A stretch of DNA of 64,000 nucleotides from Lysinibacillus sphaericus OT4b.31 (GCF_000392615.1 NZ_KB933398.1:3519705-3583704); one strand, 5' to 3'; shown: positions 1 to 9,603, counted from the first letter of the stretch. The notes: generated by a model from the letters alone, not told the origin. Program-made: numbers and translations.

Positions 1-774
1 AGGATGGGCAGTTGTTAAAGATTCATTGCCAGCTAAGCCATTGGCCATCACTACGACCGTATCATTTGTAGATGTGTCCCCATCCACTGTGATTGCATTA
101 AACGTAGAATTTGTTATATCTGACAGCGCTGCTTGTAATACATCCGATTCAATATTGGCATCTGTCGTAATAAAACCAAGCATCGTTGCCATATTTGGCT
201 CAATCATCCCTGAACCTTTTGCAACACCAGCAATAATGACTTCCTTGCCATCTACGATTGTGCTATAGCTCGTATTTTTCATGACAGTATCGGTTGTCAT
301 AATTGCCTGCGCAAAATCGATTGCACTTTCAAGATTATCTTGCGGCTCTAATTGAGCAATACCGTTCTCGATAGGCTCCATTTTCATAATTTCACCGATA
401 ACGCCAGTTGAGCAAACCCCAACTAGATTGGCCTCAATCCCTAACTTCTCAGCTGTTAAAGTTTGCATTGCTAACGCATCCTGCACGCCTTGCTTGCCTG
501 TACAAGCATTGGCATTCCCAGAGTTCACTATCATTGCTTGAATTTTTTTAGTTGTGTAAACTACCTCTTTTGTTACTGTTAATGGGGCAGCCTGTACTGC
601 ATTTGTTGTAAATACACCAGCTACACTTGCCGGTACATCACTCACTAACACCGCTAAATCTTTTTTCTTGTGCTTTAGTCCACAATGCATCCCAGCTGCC
701 TTAAAGCCCTTAGGCGATACGATATTTTTACTTGATAATTTTTTCATGATATTTGTTGATGCTGTTAGTGTCAT
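1..774 (-). CDS. argJ: ArgJ, bifunctional ornithine acetyltransferase / N-acetylglutamate synthase (3' end cut by window edge)
   Basis: Transfers acetyl from N-acetylornithine to glutamate in the cyclic arginine pathway, in the cytoplasm. The visible 258 codons start MTLTASTNIMKKL and run in frame to the window edge, so the C-terminal part is missing. The family self-cleavage site is visible as EPNMATMLGF, with the Thr that becomes the new N-terminal nucleophile. The start ATG at 774 follows AAGGAGG about 8 bases upstream. It lies 206 bp downstream of argC on the same strand and is probably co-transcribed, although a repeat sits between them. Identity is confident; completeness cannot be judged. 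Confidence 0.95.
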   Translation of the reverse strand, partial: MTLTASTNIMKKLSSKNIVSPKGFKAAGMHCGLKHKKKDLAVLVSDVPASVAGVFTTNAVQAAPLTVTKEVVYTTKKIQAMIVNSGNANACTGKQGVQDALAMQTLTAEKLGIEANLVGVCSTGVIGEIMKMEPIENGIAQLEPQDNLESAIDFAQAIMTTDTVMKNTSYSTIVDGKEVIIAGVAKGSGMIEPNMATMLGFITTDANIESDVLQAALSDITNSTFNAITVDGDTSTNDTVVVMANGLAGNESLTTAHP

Positions 775-834
775 AATGCAATTCCTCCTTAGGTTGAATG
801 AAATAAATTAGGGACTGTCTAAAAAACCGTTCAA

Positions 835-935
835 TCAATAACACCCATCTTCCTGTATGAAAACTCCGCCTCGCTTTCCCTTTCCGTGTCACTACGTTTC
901 ACTCATGCTTTCCATTCGCAGGAGTATATGCGCAC
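835..935. repeat. Degenerate GC-richer dispersed repeat (copy R1) between argC and argJ
   Basis: Read on the minus strand it carries the ordered words ACTCCTGCG, GGAAAGC, AGCGAGGCGGAG, the same order as the longer blocks near 23136, 41205, 41955 and 55436. It also has GGTTTTTTAGACAGTCCC at its downstream side. No convincing ORF crosses it. It is unusual in lying inside an apparent operon. Confidence 0.5.
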
Positions 936-980
936 TTTTACCTTTGTATCAGAAAAATTAGCATAATAGGATATGCTCTA

Positions 981-2015
981 TTAAATGAAGAACGGCACAA
1001 CATCTAGGCCTGTTGTTTGTGGTAAGTCAAACTGAACGTTCATATTTTGAATTGCTTGGCCTGCTGCCCCTTTAACTAAATTGTCAATTATGCCAACTAT
1101 TGTGGCCCGTTCTGTACGGCTATCAACTTTCACGAAAATATCACAGTAGTTCGAGCCCCTCACACGATTCGTCGAAAGACTATTCACATCCGTGACAATT
1201 CGCACAAATGGATGCTTTTCGTATGTAGTTTGTAAACAGGCTATCAATTGTCTTTCTGTTACATCCGCCATCACGGGAGCATACGCTGTTGATAAAATAC
1301 CACGCGTCATAGGTACTAAATGAGTATTAAAGGAAATCGATGTGTCAACACCTGCAAACATTGAGATAGCCTGTTCAATCTCTGGTATATGTTGGTGCGA
1401 ATTTGTTTTATAAATGGAGAAGCTTTCATTTACTTCACTAAAGTGGGTCGTTTGCGATGGTTTATTACCAGCACCGGAAATACCACTCTTCGCATCAATG
1501 ACAAGAAAACTTGGATCAATTAATTTTGCTCTTAATAATGGTAATAGTGATAGCAGGACTGCTGTTGGATAGCACCCTGGATTTGCAATAAGAGATGCAT
1601 TTTTCACCTTGTCTGCATTCCATTCTGTTAAACCATAAACACTTTGCTGAATGATTTCTAACGGCGCAGCTTTTTTACCGTACCACGCTTCAAAGCTTGT
1701 AGGATCTTTTAAACGGTAGTCACCTGACAAATCAATTAACTTCGGACCTTTTCCTACTAATGGCGGCAATAGCTCACTGGTCACCCCCGAAGGTGTACTT
1801 GTAAAGACAACATCAAATTTCTCTAGTGTCTCATAATCAATTTTTTGCAATGGCATATCAGCAATATTAACTAAGTGTCCAAACTTTGAAGAAAATACAA
1901 CACCCTCTTCTGAGGATGTAAATAAATCAATTTGCTCCACTGCCTGATGATTATGTAAAAAGCGAACGAGTTCTAATCCACCATATCCTGTTGCGCCAAC
2001 TATTCCTATTTTCAC
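981..2015 (-). CDS. argC: N-acetyl-gamma-glutamyl-phosphate reductase
   Basis: Reduces N-acetylglutamyl phosphate to the semialdehyde with NADPH, the third step of arginine synthesis. The N-terminal Rossmann motif GIVGATGYGG and the catalytic cysteine in NPGCYPT are both visible. A longer reading frame starts at GTG 2024, but I prefer GTG 2015 (MKIGIVGA, 344 residues). AGGGG lies 8 bases before it, and the length then matches the usual 345 or so. It is the first gene of the arginine group here, behind a strong promoter with an ARG-box-like site, and argJ follows. Confidence 0.95.
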   Translation of the reverse strand: MKIGIVGATGYGGLELVRFLHNHQAVEQIDLFTSSEEGVVFSSKFGHLVNIADMPLQKIDYETLEKFDVVFTSTPSGVTSELLPPLVGKGPKLIDLSGDYRLKDPTSFEAWYGKKAAPLEIIQQSVYGLTEWNADKVKNASLIANPGCYPTAVLLSLLPLLRAKLIDPSFLVIDAKSGISGAGNKPSQTTHFSEVNESFSIYKTNSHQHIPEIEQAISMFAGVDTSISFNTHLVPMTRGILSTAYAPVMADVTERQLIACLQTTYEKHPFVRIVTDVNSLSTNRVRGSNYCDIFVKVDSRTERATIVGIIDNLVKGAAGQAIQNMNVQFDLPQTTGLDVVPFFI

Positions 2016-2044
2016 TGCACTCACCCCTGAAATAAGTTAAAAAC

Positions 2045-2090
2045 AGTATACGTCTGTATAATTATTAAGTCAACTGAATTTTTATTTATA
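2045..2090 (-). promoter_or_regulatory. Sigma-A promoter of argC with an adjoining ARG box (ArgR operator)
   Basis: On the minus strand, TTGACT (2073-2068), exactly 17 bp, then TATACT (2050-2045), a near-perfect sigma-A promoter. Directly upstream, 2090-2073 reads TATAAATAAAAATTCAGT. This matches about 14 of 18 positions of the ARG box consensus known from B. subtilis and overlaps the -35. Repression by an AhrC/ArgR-type protein with arginine is inferred from this arrangement. Confidence 0.8.
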
Positions 2091-2151
2091 AATAGTATTT
2101 TCATAATAATCAGTTATAGAAGCATTCTATTCCTACTCCTTATCACGTATT

Positions 2152-2203
2152 CAGAAAAATAAGGCGAGAAATCCTTCGCTAACCGAATGAATTCCCGCCT
2201 TAT
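2152..2203 (-). terminator. Rho-independent terminator of acsA
   Basis: Minus-strand stem ATAAGGCG pairing with CGCCTTAT around a loop of about 30 bases, followed by TTTTTCT. It lies about 80 bp past the acsA stop. Confidence 0.8.
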
Positions 2204-2283
2204 CTTTATGCATTATTTCAATAAAAATCACTTACGTATCAGCGTCAGCAAGTCCACATTGTGACTGGTGTCTCCTCATGATA

Positions 2284-4011
2284 TTAATCTTCCATAGTAG
2301 AAAGATCCCCAGTTGGTAAATTTAGTTCCCATGCTTTTAACACACGGCGCATAATTTTACCGCTTCGTGTTTTCGGAAGCTTTTCCTTAAATTCAATTTC
2401 ACGCGGTGCTGCATGAGCTGACAAACCCTTTTTCACAAAATCACGAATATTCTCGATCAAAGCATCTGATGGCTCAACACCCTCACGTAAAGATACGAAC
2501 GCCTTAATAATTTCTCCACGCACTGGGTCTGGTTTACCGATAACCCCTGCTTCAATTATGTCTGGATGCTCCAGAAGTTTGCTTTCTACTTCAAACGGCC
2601 CAACACGCTCTCCAGCTGTCATAATAACATCATCAACACGTCCCTGGAACCAGAAGTACCCTTCATCATCCTTATAAGCTGAATCTCCAGACACATACCA
2701 CTCACCTTTTAAGAAGTATGATTCATAACGTTGTGGATTACCCCAGATTTGGCGCATCATGGCTGGCCAACCGCGACGTACTGCTAAATTCCCCATTGTG
2801 AATGGAGGTACTTCATCACCTGCATCATCCACAATTGTCGCGTGTACACCAGGTAGTGGTTTTCCCATTGAACCAGGTTTGATATCCATACTTGGATAAT
2901 TGCAAATCATATGCGCACCTGTTTCAGTCATCCACCATGTATCATGAATACGATGCCCTAATTCCTCGTATCCCCAGCGAATAACCTCTGGATTCAAAGG
3001 CTCTCCAACCGATAATACGTGTCGAAGGGAAGTTAAATCATAGCTTTCCAGTACTCCACTACCAGCGCCCATTAACATTCGGAATGCCGTTGGTGCACTA
3101 TACCAAACTGTTACACTATAATCCTCAATAGCCTGATACCATGCCTGTGGTGAAAATCTTCCACCTACAATCAACATTGTAATGCCATTTAACCATGGTC
3201 CGAAAATACCATAAGATGTACCTGTTACCCATCCTGGATCAGCGGTACACCAATAAATATCATCCTCCCGTAAATCAAGCACCCATTGTGTCGATTGGTA
3301 CTGCTGGAGCATTGCATTATGTACATGCAATACACCTTTTGGCGCACCAGTTGATCCAGATGTATAATGTAATATCATACCATCCTCACGGTCTACCCAT
3401 TCAATATCAAACTGGGATGACGCCTCTTTCAAGCGTTTATTGAAGTCTAAAATTTGTGCTGTTTCCTCAATATCAGTACCTACTAAAAAAACCTGCTGCA
3501 AATTAGGTAACTTGGCTAATGGTACACGTTCAAGCAACTGTGGCGTTGTTACTAATACTTGTGCATCACTATCCGAAAGTCGATCGTATACCGCTCCCTC
3601 CATAAACGCTTCGAAAAGCGGCCCAACAATCACACCCATTTTTAACGCGCCTAATAATGTGAAATAGAGTTCAGGTGAACGTGGCATAAAAATAAATAAG
3701 CGATCGCCTTTTTCTAAATTTGTCGCTGATTTTAAAACATTAGCAGCCTTGTTCGTAAGCTTTTTCATTTCATTGAAAGAATATGCTTCTTTACGCTTGC
3801 CATCATTGTAATAGAGTGCAACTTTGTTTTTGCGATAAGTTTCGGTATGTCGATCAATTGCCTCATAAGCCATATTCACTTGACCTGTTTCATACCAACT
3901 AAATGCCTTTTCTGTCTCTGCCCAATCATGTGTTGCTGCTGCATCCTCATAATTAGGCAAATTGTACTGCAGTGGTAATGCTTTTAATATCTCCATTGTT
4001 TTCATCCCCAT
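2284..4011 (-). CDS. acsA: Acetyl-coenzyme A synthetase
   Basis: Activates acetate to acetyl-AMP and then acetyl-CoA. At 575 residues it matches B. subtilis AcsA. The ANL-family phosphate loop YTSGSTGAPKG is at 216-226, the YVSGDSA and GRVDDVI motifs follow, and the C-terminal KTRSGKIMRR carries the lysine (about 552) that AcuA acetylates in related species. The start ATG at 4011 has GGAAGGGG about 7 bases upstream. It is transcribed divergently from acuABC, which encodes its switching enzymes. CcpA control is expected from Bacillus. A near-palindromic TGAATGCTTATTCA lies in the shared upstream region around 4171. Confidence 0.96.
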   Translation of the reverse strand: MGMKTMEILKALPLQYNLPNYEDAAATHDWAETEKAFSWYETGQVNMAYEAIDRHTETYRKNKVALYYNDGKRKEAYSFNEMKKLTNKAANVLKSATNLEKGDRLFIFMPRSPELYFTLLGALKMGVIVGPLFEAFMEGAVYDRLSDSDAQVLVTTPQLLERVPLAKLPNLQQVFLVGTDIEETAQILDFNKRLKEASSQFDIEWVDREDGMILHYTSGSTGAPKGVLHVHNAMLQQYQSTQWVLDLREDDIYWCTADPGWVTGTSYGIFGPWLNGITMLIVGGRFSPQAWYQAIEDYSVTVWYSAPTAFRMLMGAGSGVLESYDLTSLRHVLSVGEPLNPEVIRWGYEELGHRIHDTWWMTETGAHMICNYPSMDIKPGSMGKPLPGVHATIVDDAGDEVPPFTMGNLAVRRGWPAMMRQIWGNPQRYESYFLKGEWYVSGDSAYKDDEGYFWFQGRVDDVIMTAGERVGPFEVESKLLEHPDIIEAGVIGKPDPVRGEIIKAFVSLREGVEPSDALIENIRDFVKKGLSAHAAPREIEFKEKLPKTRSGKIMRRVLKAWELNLPTGDLSTMED

Positions 4012-4279
4012 GAAATTACCCCTTCCTTTGTTTTCGCTTTAGTACATTAGTGCGCAAATTCCAAATCGATTTCCCTTCGATATTCCCCCTTAAAATCCGC
4101 CACCTTCTCCAAAGAAAAACACGTTATGCAGCAATTGTTATACAACAGTTTGTGTAAATAAAATACAATGAATGCTTATTCAACAACATTCATCTGTTAA
4201 ATAACAGTTGCAATATAATTCTATTTTACACGAATTTATCAATGTTGTCTCAATATTTTTATTTTTCCAAAAACGTAGT

Positions 4280-4326
4280 TATAATTTACAAAAATAAGCG
4301 TTTTTACGCGAGAAATCAGCTATAAT
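4280..4326 (+). promoter_or_regulatory. Candidate acuA promoter region with a cre-like site
   Basis: Two TATAAT hexamers face acuA, at 4280-4285 and 4321-4326; neither has a good -35. Between them AATAAGCGTTTTTA (4293-4306) matches 11 of 14 positions of the catabolite-responsive element consensus. CcpA control of acuABC is known in B. subtilis. The 4321 hexamer overlaps an upstream ATG at 4325, which argues against that ATG as the acuA start. The rest of the 343-bp acsA-acuA gap is AT-rich with no other site I can defend. Confidence 0.4.
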
Positions 4327-4354
4327 GGAATTATTAAACTCAGGTGGTGTAATT

Positions 4355-4987
4355 ATGGAACATAAAAAAACTTTTTTTTCTGTTACAAAGGAAACAAAGC
4401 ATGGTACCGTGTATGTGGAAGGACCTGTTCCTCCAGAAAAATTAGCTACATATTCATTCCACGAAGGCTTGGTTGCCTTTAGACCTCCAAAGCAACAACA
4501 GCAAGCCATTATTGAAATTGCAGGACTTCCTGAAGGACGAATTATTATTATTCGTAATGAAGACATTATCGTAGGTTATGTAACCTATTTGTACCCCGAT
4601 CCACTTGAACGTTGGGCTGAAGACCGAATTGATAACATGATTGAGCTTGGGGCTATTGAAGTAATCCCAGCCTATCGTGGAACAGGCACTGGTAAAACGT
4701 TGTTAGCCGTGTCTTTCATGGGGGATGAAATGGAGGACTATCTCGTCATTACAACTGAATATTATTGGCATTGGGATTTAAAAGGTACTGGTTTAAATGT
4801 ATGGGATTATCGCAAAATGATGGAGCGAATGATGAGCTCCGCTGGCTTTGAATATTTTGCTACTGATGATCCTGAAATTACATCACATCCTGCGAACTGC
4901 CTCATGGCACGTGAGGGGAAACGTGTGCCACCCCAGACAATGGAAAGATTTGATAGACTTCGTTTTAGAAATCGCTTCATGTATTAA
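4355..4987 (+). CDS. acuA: Protein acetyltransferase AcuA (acetyl-CoA synthetase inactivator)
   Basis: GNAT-family enzyme that in B. subtilis acetylates the active-site lysine of AcsA and turns it off. The product (MEHKKTFFS...) is 210 residues, as in B. subtilis, and shares the stretches GLPEGRIII, YVTYLYPDPLERW, ELGAIEV, TEYYWHWDLKG and SSHPANCLMAR-like SHPANCLMAR. The start is ATG 4355 with AGGTGGT 5-6 bases ahead; the longer frame from 4325 would begin inside a -10 element. acuB follows after 23 bp, forming an acuABC operon. Confidence 0.95.
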   Translation: MEHKKTFFSVTKETKHGTVYVEGPVPPEKLATYSFHEGLVAFRPPKQQQQAIIEIAGLPEGRIIIIRNEDIIVGYVTYLYPDPLERWAEDRIDNMIELGAIEVIPAYRGTGTGKTLLAVSFMGDEMEDYLVITTEYYWHWDLKGTGLNVWDYRKMMERMMSSAGFEYFATDDPEITSHPANCLMAREGKRVPPQTMERFDRLRFRNRFMY

Positions 4988-5010
4988 AACCACACAAAGG
5001 GGATGAGTAT

Positions 5011-5658
5011 ATGATTGTAGAAGAAATTATGAATGAAGAGCCGTACACATTGGCCCCAACAAACACTGTGTTGGAGGCACTGAAATTGATGCGTGAAAAA
5101 AAAGTACGGCATTTACCTGTCGTAGATGATGAACGACATGTTCTAGGCGTTATCACAGAGCGGAATATCAAAGAGGCATTACCTTCCTCGTTGCTTGACG
5201 AACCAAATTCACCAGTATTCAATGCCGCTATTGAAGAAATCATGGTGAAAAATCCACTTGTTGGTCATCCTCTTGATTTTGTAGAAGAGGTCGCACTCAC
5301 TTTTTATGAATCCAAGGTAGGCTGTTTACCAATTGTCTCAGGTGGAAAATTAGTTGGCATCGTGACCACTACTGATTTGCTCTATACATATATCGAGCTG
5401 ACTGGTGCCACTGAGCCAGGTTCTAAAATCGAAATACGAGTATCCGATACACCTGGTATATTGTTTGAAATTACGAAAGTTTTCAATGAGCATCATGCAA
5501 ATGTCCAAAGCGTCTTAGTTTATCCTGATTCTGAAAATACACTCAATAAAATTTTAAGTGTCCGAGTAAAAACACTCAATCCATTAGCGATGATTGAAGA
5601 TCTCCGTAAAGAGGGCTTCGATGTACTCTGGCCAAATTTACCAGGTGTTTCTTTATAA
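5011..5658 (+). CDS. acuB: AcuB, CBS-pair and ACT domain protein
   Basis: Two N-terminal CBS motifs (roughly residues 5-60 and 75-130; MIVEEIMNEEPYTLAP, then EIMVKNPLVGHPL) are followed by an ACT domain (about 138-215; IEIRVSDTPGILFEITKVFN). This architecture suggests a nucleotide- or ligand-sensing regulatory subunit. Its exact role in acetoin/acetate use in Bacillus is unsettled. AAAGGGG precedes ATG 5011. The stop overlaps the acuC start by one base, so translation is probably coupled. Length equals the usual 214 or so residues. Confidence 0.93.
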   Translation: MIVEEIMNEEPYTLAPTNTVLEALKLMREKKVRHLPVVDDERHVLGVITERNIKEALPSSLLDEPNSPVFNAAIEEIMVKNPLVGHPLDFVEEVALTFYESKVGCLPIVSGGKLVGIVTTTDLLYTYIELTGATEPGSKIEIRVSDTPGILFEITKVFNEHHANVQSVLVYPDSENTLNKILSVRVKTLNPLAMIEDLRKEGFDVLWPNLPGVSL

Positions 5659-6818
5659 TGAAAAAGGCCATATTTGTTTATTCGCCAGAGCAACTCGGAT
5701 ATAAATTTTCAGATACACATCCTTTCAATCATAAACGTTTGACGCTTACAATGGATTTACTAAAAAAGATCGATGCGCTCGATGATGTTGATATCGTTCC
5801 CGCACGTGTCGCAACAGAAGAGGAACTTTTACTAGCACATGATCCTATATACATTGACATCGTGAAGAGAGCGGGACATGGCAAGCTGACCGAGGCACAG
5901 GGTGAAAGCTATGGTATCGGCACCGAGGATACACCGATTTTTAAAAATATGCATGAAGCAAGTGCTCAGTTGGTCGGCGGGACATTAACAGCTGTCGATT
6001 ATGTTATGGAAGGGAAGTCTGAGCACGCCCTAAACCTCGGCGGAGGGCTACATCATGGCTTCCGTGGCAGGGCTTCAGGTTTTTGTATTTACAATGATAG
6101 TACAGTAGCTATTCGCTATTTACAGGAAAAATACAAGGCGCGTGTATTATATGTGGACACCGATGCCCATCATGGAGACGGCGTACAGTGGAGTTTTTAT
6201 GAGGATCCTGATGTATGTACTTTATCTATTCATGAAACGGGACGCTATTTATTCCCAGGGACAGGGAATATTACCGAACGTGGCAATGGCCAAGGTTATG
6301 GTACTTCTTTTAATTTTCCAATTGATGCATTTACTGAAGATGAAAGTTTCCTAGATATATATGACAAAGCTATGCGTGAAGTCTTTGAGTTTTTTAAACC
6401 AGATGTTGTCTTAACACAAAATGGCGCGGATGCCCATTACTTTGATCCTCTGACACATTTATACGGTACTATGAATATCTATAAAGAAATTCCAAAACTT
6501 GCGCATAAATTAGCACATGAGTATTGTGGAGGAAAATGGATTGCTGTCGGTGGCGGAGGTTACGATATTTGGCGAGTTGTTCCAAGAGCTTGGTCTATGC
6601 TATGGTTGGAAATGACAGATCAAGAATTACCAACAGGCGCTCTTCCTCAGGCTTGGTTAGAACGTTGGCAACCAGAAGCACCCGTGCCTTTTATTCCAAC
6701 ATGGGAGGATCCTACCCCTCTCTATGAACCTATTCCACGAAAAACCGAAATCGAAGAAAAGAATGCACAAATGTTAGCCAAAGCGTTACATATAATACGC
6801 AATGAAAAACATGTTTAA
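5658..6818 (+). CDS. acuC: AcuC, histone-deacetylase-family protein deacetylase
   Basis: Zinc hydrolase that in B. subtilis removes acetyl from AcsA and reactivates it, opposing AcuA. The 386 residues show the class I HDAC landmarks: LGGGLHHGF with the His dyad at 132-133, YVDTDAHHGDGVQ (167-174) with zinc ligands D169 and H171, NGADAHYFDPL with the third ligand, and VGGGGYD near the end. ATG 5658 overlaps the acuB stop. A perfect hairpin terminator follows 5 bp downstream, closing the acuABC operon. Confidence 0.96.
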   Translation: MKKAIFVYSPEQLGYKFSDTHPFNHKRLTLTMDLLKKIDALDDVDIVPARVATEEELLLAHDPIYIDIVKRAGHGKLTEAQGESYGIGTEDTPIFKNMHEASAQLVGGTLTAVDYVMEGKSEHALNLGGGLHHGFRGRASGFCIYNDSTVAIRYLQEKYKARVLYVDTDAHHGDGVQWSFYEDPDVCTLSIHETGRYLFPGTGNITERGNGQGYGTSFNFPIDAFTEDESFLDIYDKAMREVFEFFKPDVVLTQNGADAHYFDPLTHLYGTMNIYKEIPKLAHKLAHEYCGGKWIAVGGGGYDIWRVVPRAWSMLWLEMTDQELPTGALPQAWLERWQPEAPVPFIPTWEDPTPLYEPIPRKTEIEEKNAQMLAKALHIIRNEKHV

Positions 6819-6822
6819 ACGG

Positions 6823-6852
6823 AAGGCCTCATGCTGATCATGAGGCCTTTTC
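6823..6852 (+). terminator. Terminator of acuABC
   Basis: An 11-bp perfect stem, AAGGCCTCATG with CATGAGGCCTT, closes over a 5-base loop and is followed by TTT. It begins 5 bp after the acuC stop. Confidence 0.92.
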
Positions 6853-6877
6853 CATGCTCTCCGTTATCGAGCAAAAG

Positions 6878-7060
6878 TTTTATCTGTTATTTTAAGGGTT
6901 TAATCTGCTACTTTAAGAGTTTTATCCGTCACTTCTATAGTTCTATCCGCCACTTCTATAGTTCTATCCGTCACTTCTATAGTTCTATCCGTCACTTCTA
7001 TAGTTCTATCCGTCACTTCTAGAGTTTTATCCGTCACTTCTAGAGTTTTATCCGTCAACA
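6878..7060. repeat. 21-bp tandem repeat array, about 8.7 units
   Basis: Units of the form TTCTATCCGTCACTTCTATAG repeat in exact 21-base register from 6878. The first two units are diverged (TTTTATCTGTTATTTTAAGGG type), the middle ones nearly identical, and the last partial. The array fills the gap between the convergent acuC and ccpA genes. 21 is a multiple of 3, so one frame stays open (SSIRHFY repeats), but it lacks a ribosome site and sits after a terminator, so I do not call a gene. Confidence 0.93.
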
Positions 7061-7074
7061 ACTATCGATCTCAT

Positions 7075-7116
7075 TAAAAAAACACATAAATCACAGCATA
7101 GAATTTACGTGTTTTT
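7075..7116 (-). terminator. Terminator of ccpA
   Basis: Minus-strand AAAACACGTAAAT pairs with ATTTATGTGTTTT and runs into a T stretch, just after the ccpA stop. Confidence 0.8.
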
Positions 7117-7121
7117 CATAA

Positions 7122-8126
7122 TTATTTACTTTTTACAGATTGTCGCAGTTCAATGCGATACGGTAAAATAACTTTTTCATTTTCAACAGGCTCTTTGCTC
7201 ATTAGCTTTGTCAGTAGACGCATAGCAACAGCACCGATATCGTATAGCGGCAATGCTACACTAGTTAGTTGCGGACGCACCATACGTGCTAACTTTGAAT
7301 TTTCAAAACTGATGACCTCGATATCATCTGGCACACTTTTACCTGCGTCCTGCGCCCCGTGAATCAACCCAATCGCTAGTTCATCGCTACCCGCAAAATA
7401 GGCTGTTGGGGGATTTTCAAGTGAAGATAGTGTTTCCCAAGCCTCTAAGCCTGTGTCATAGCTGGATTCCTCTGCAACAATGAGTGATTCGTCTATAGTT
7501 AAGCCTGCATCTTGTAGTGCTTTATTATAGGCTTCAAGCTTAAATTTGCTATTAATCGTATAAGTAAGTGGACCTGTTACAAAGCCAATTCTCGTATGGC
7601 CATTTTTAATCAGTAATGTAATGGCCTCATTGGCCGCCTGGAAGTAATCAATATTCACAGTGGCAATCGTTTGCGATTCGTCAACTGAACCTGCAAGTAC
7701 AATCGGCACAGGTGAATGATCCATCGATTGTCGCATTTTTTCAGTTACTTCATCACTCATCATCACAATACCGTCCACCTGTTTACCCAACATAGTATCC
7801 AGCAGTTGTAACTCTTTATCTTCATTTTGGTCTGAGTTGGCTAGAATGATATTGTAACGATACATTGTCGCAATATCCTCCACACCACGTGCCAATTCCG
7901 CGTAAACATTGTTTGCAATATCCGGGATAATCACGCCAACTGTTGTTGTTTTCTTACTTGCTAAACCTCGCGCTACTGCGTTCGGACGATATTCTAATCG
8001 TTCAATTACTTCTAAAACTTTTTTTCGTGTTGCCGGTTTTACATTTTGATTACCGTTGACTACACGAGAAACTGTTGCCATGGAAACATTCGCTTCACGA
8101 GCAACATCATAAATTGTAACAGTCAT
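7122..8126 (-). CDS. ccpA: Catabolite control protein A
   Basis: LacI-family master regulator of carbon catabolite control. It binds cre sites with HPr-Ser46-P. The N-terminal helix-turn-helix ([20 protein letters not shown]), hinge helix ([14 protein letters not shown]) and periplasmic-binding-like core (to about residue 330) are intact. The start is ATG 8126, with GGGAGG about 7 bases upstream, giving 334 residues as in B. subtilis. A longer frame to 8165 adds 13 residues not found in the family. In B. subtilis a flagellar stator pair lies between acuC and ccpA; here only the tandem array does. Confidence 0.97.
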   Translation of the reverse strand: MTVTIYDVAREANVSMATVSRVVNGNQNVKPATRKKVLEVIERLEYRPNAVARGLASKKTTTVGVIIPDIANNVYAELARGVEDIATMYRYNIILANSDQNEDKELQLLDTMLGKQVDGIVMMSDEVTEKMRQSMDHSPVPIVLAGSVDESQTIATVNIDYFQAANEAITLLIKNGHTRIGFVTGPLTYTINSKFKLEAYNKALQDAGLTIDESLIVAEESSYDTGLEAWETLSSLENPPTAYFAGSDELAIGLIHGAQDAGKSVPDDIEVISFENSKLARMVRPQLTSVALPLYDIGAVAMRLLTKLMSKEPVENEKVILPYRIELRQSVKSK

Positions 8127-8342
8127 CGTACGTGCCTCCCTTTTTTCCTTATATAGCCTTATCATACGATAATTTTCATACCATTTTCAAGAAGAAGTAA
8201 GTGCATGAATTGAAAAACCAAGTACAAATAGCACTATTATAGACATTATTTTGTCACCAAAAAACTCTTTAATACTATTATTCAAGAAACGCATACAATC
8301 TTATACAAATTGCTAATCATTCATTATGTAAAACTTCTTTTC

Positions 8343-8463
8343 GATAAAGTGAAAACTCCAAGCAGTGGGAGTTTTTCATCCCCACTGTTTGTTAGTTGAA
8401 CCAATCGGATTTTACCGAGCAGTTAATCGTTCTGGGCGTCTTACTGACCGTTATTACAGGATA
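8343..8463. repeat. Dispersed repeat family 2, copy A
   Basis: Begins GATAAAGTGAAA and ends CTTACTGACCGTTATTACAGGATA. Copies at 39577-39700 and 62952-63024 share both ends. Internally it can fold, for example CAGTGGG with CCCCACTG around 8374-8398. It fills much of the 391-bp gap between aroA and ccpA; the rest of that gap is AT-rich without a clear gene. Confidence 0.7.
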
Positions 8464-8498
8464 AAAAAAACCGTCTGTCAAAAATGACAAACGGTTTT
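8463..8498 (-). terminator. Terminator of aroA
   Basis: Minus-strand AAAACCGTTTGTCA pairs with TGACAGACGGTTTT and is followed by TTTT. It lies 20 bp after the aroA stop. Confidence 0.9.
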
Positions 8499-8517
8499 AA
8501 AATCATGACATTAAAAA

Positions 8518-9603
8518 TTAAGCATGGATCTCATGATTTTTCATGAATTTTTGTAGTGTTTCGTAGAAAGCATCGAATGTCGGAATATCCATTTGTTGTT
8601 GTGAATCAGACAGTGCCACAGATGGATCTGGATGCACCTCTGCCATTACACCATCTGCACCGATAGCAATTGCTGCCTTCGCACATGGTAATAATAAATC
8701 ACGTCGACCAGTTGAATGCGTTACATCTACAAATACCGGTAAATGCGTTTCTTGTTTTAAAATTGGTACAGCTGAGATATCTAATGTATTACGTGTCGCT
8801 TTTTCGTACGTACGAATACCACGTTCACAAAGGATGATGTTTTCATTTCCTTTAGACATAATATACTCTGCTGCATGAATGAACTCATCAATTGTTGCCG
8901 CTAACCCACGTTTTAAAAGGACAGGCTTGTTCGTTGCACCCGCTGCTTTTAATAATTCGAAGTTTTGCATATTACGTGCACCAATTTGGATAACATCAAT
9001 ATATTCTAGTGCTTCTTCTAAATGACCTGGTGTGACAATTTCAGTAATTACACCTAAACCATATTCTTCAGATACACGTTTTAAAATCTTAAGTCCTTCT
9101 AAACCAAGACCTTGGAAGTCATATGGAGAAGTACGCGGTTTATATGCACCACCGCGAATAAGTTTTTCGCCTTTCGCCTTAATAGACTCTGCTACAGCGG
9201 CTACTTGTTCGTATGATTCAACAGCACAAGGACCGAATACAAAAGATGGTTTTCCTTTGCCAATTAGTTCACCGTTGATATTTATAATTGTATCTTCTGA
9301 TTTTTTCTTACGAGATACAAGTAATTCTTTCTTTTTATCTGCCTCTAATTGTTTTAGTGCTGTTTTGAAGATTTGTTTAAAAATATAATCAACCGTCATT
9401 TGGTTTAATGGTCCGTTGTTATGTTCTTTAATCAGATCAAGCATGTGTCGTTCACGCAGTGGATCATAACGATTCACACCTTGTTTTTCTTTAATTTTAC
9501 CGATTTCATCTACTACTGCTGCACGTTCGTTAATTAGACGAAGAATTTCTAAGTTTAATCCGTCAATTTGACTACGTAAGCTTTCTAAATCTTTCTGGCT
9601 CAT
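8518..9603 (-). CDS. aroA: Bifunctional DAHP synthase / chorismate mutase
   Basis: Condenses PEP and erythrose 4-phosphate to open the shikimate pathway; the fused AroQ-type chorismate mutase supplies feedback sensing of chorismate/prephenate. Residues 1-90 form the helical mutase domain ([20 protein letters not shown]). Residues from about 105 form the KDPG-aldolase-like synthase ([32 protein letters not shown]). The 361 residues match B. subtilis AroA(G). The promoter and terminator on either side make it monocistronic. Confidence 0.96.
   Translation of the reverse strand: MSQKDLESLRSQIDGLNLEILRLINERAAVVDEIGKIKEKQGVNRYDPLRERHMLDLIKEHNNGPLNQMTVDYIFKQIFKTALKQLEADKKKELLVSRKKKSEDTIININGELIGKGKPSFVFGPCAVESYEQVAAVAESIKAKGEKLIRGGAYKPRTSPYDFQGLGLEGLKILKRVSEEYGLGVITEIVTPGHLEEALEYIDVIQIGARNMQNFELLKAAGATNKPVLLKRGLAATIDEFIHAAEYIMSKGNENIILCERGIRTYEKATRNTLDISAVPILKQETHLPVFVDVTHSTGRRDLLLPCAKAAIAIGADGVMAEVHPDPSVALSDSQQQMDIPTFDAFYETLQKFMKNHEIHA

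Noticed and set aside
6831..7022. 63-codon plus-strand frame through the 21-bp array
   Set aside because: It starts inside the acuC terminator, has no ribosome site and is only a reading of the tandem repeat.
6878..7060. CRISPR-like array
   Set aside because: Units abut without spacers and no cas genes are near; it is a simple tandem repeat.
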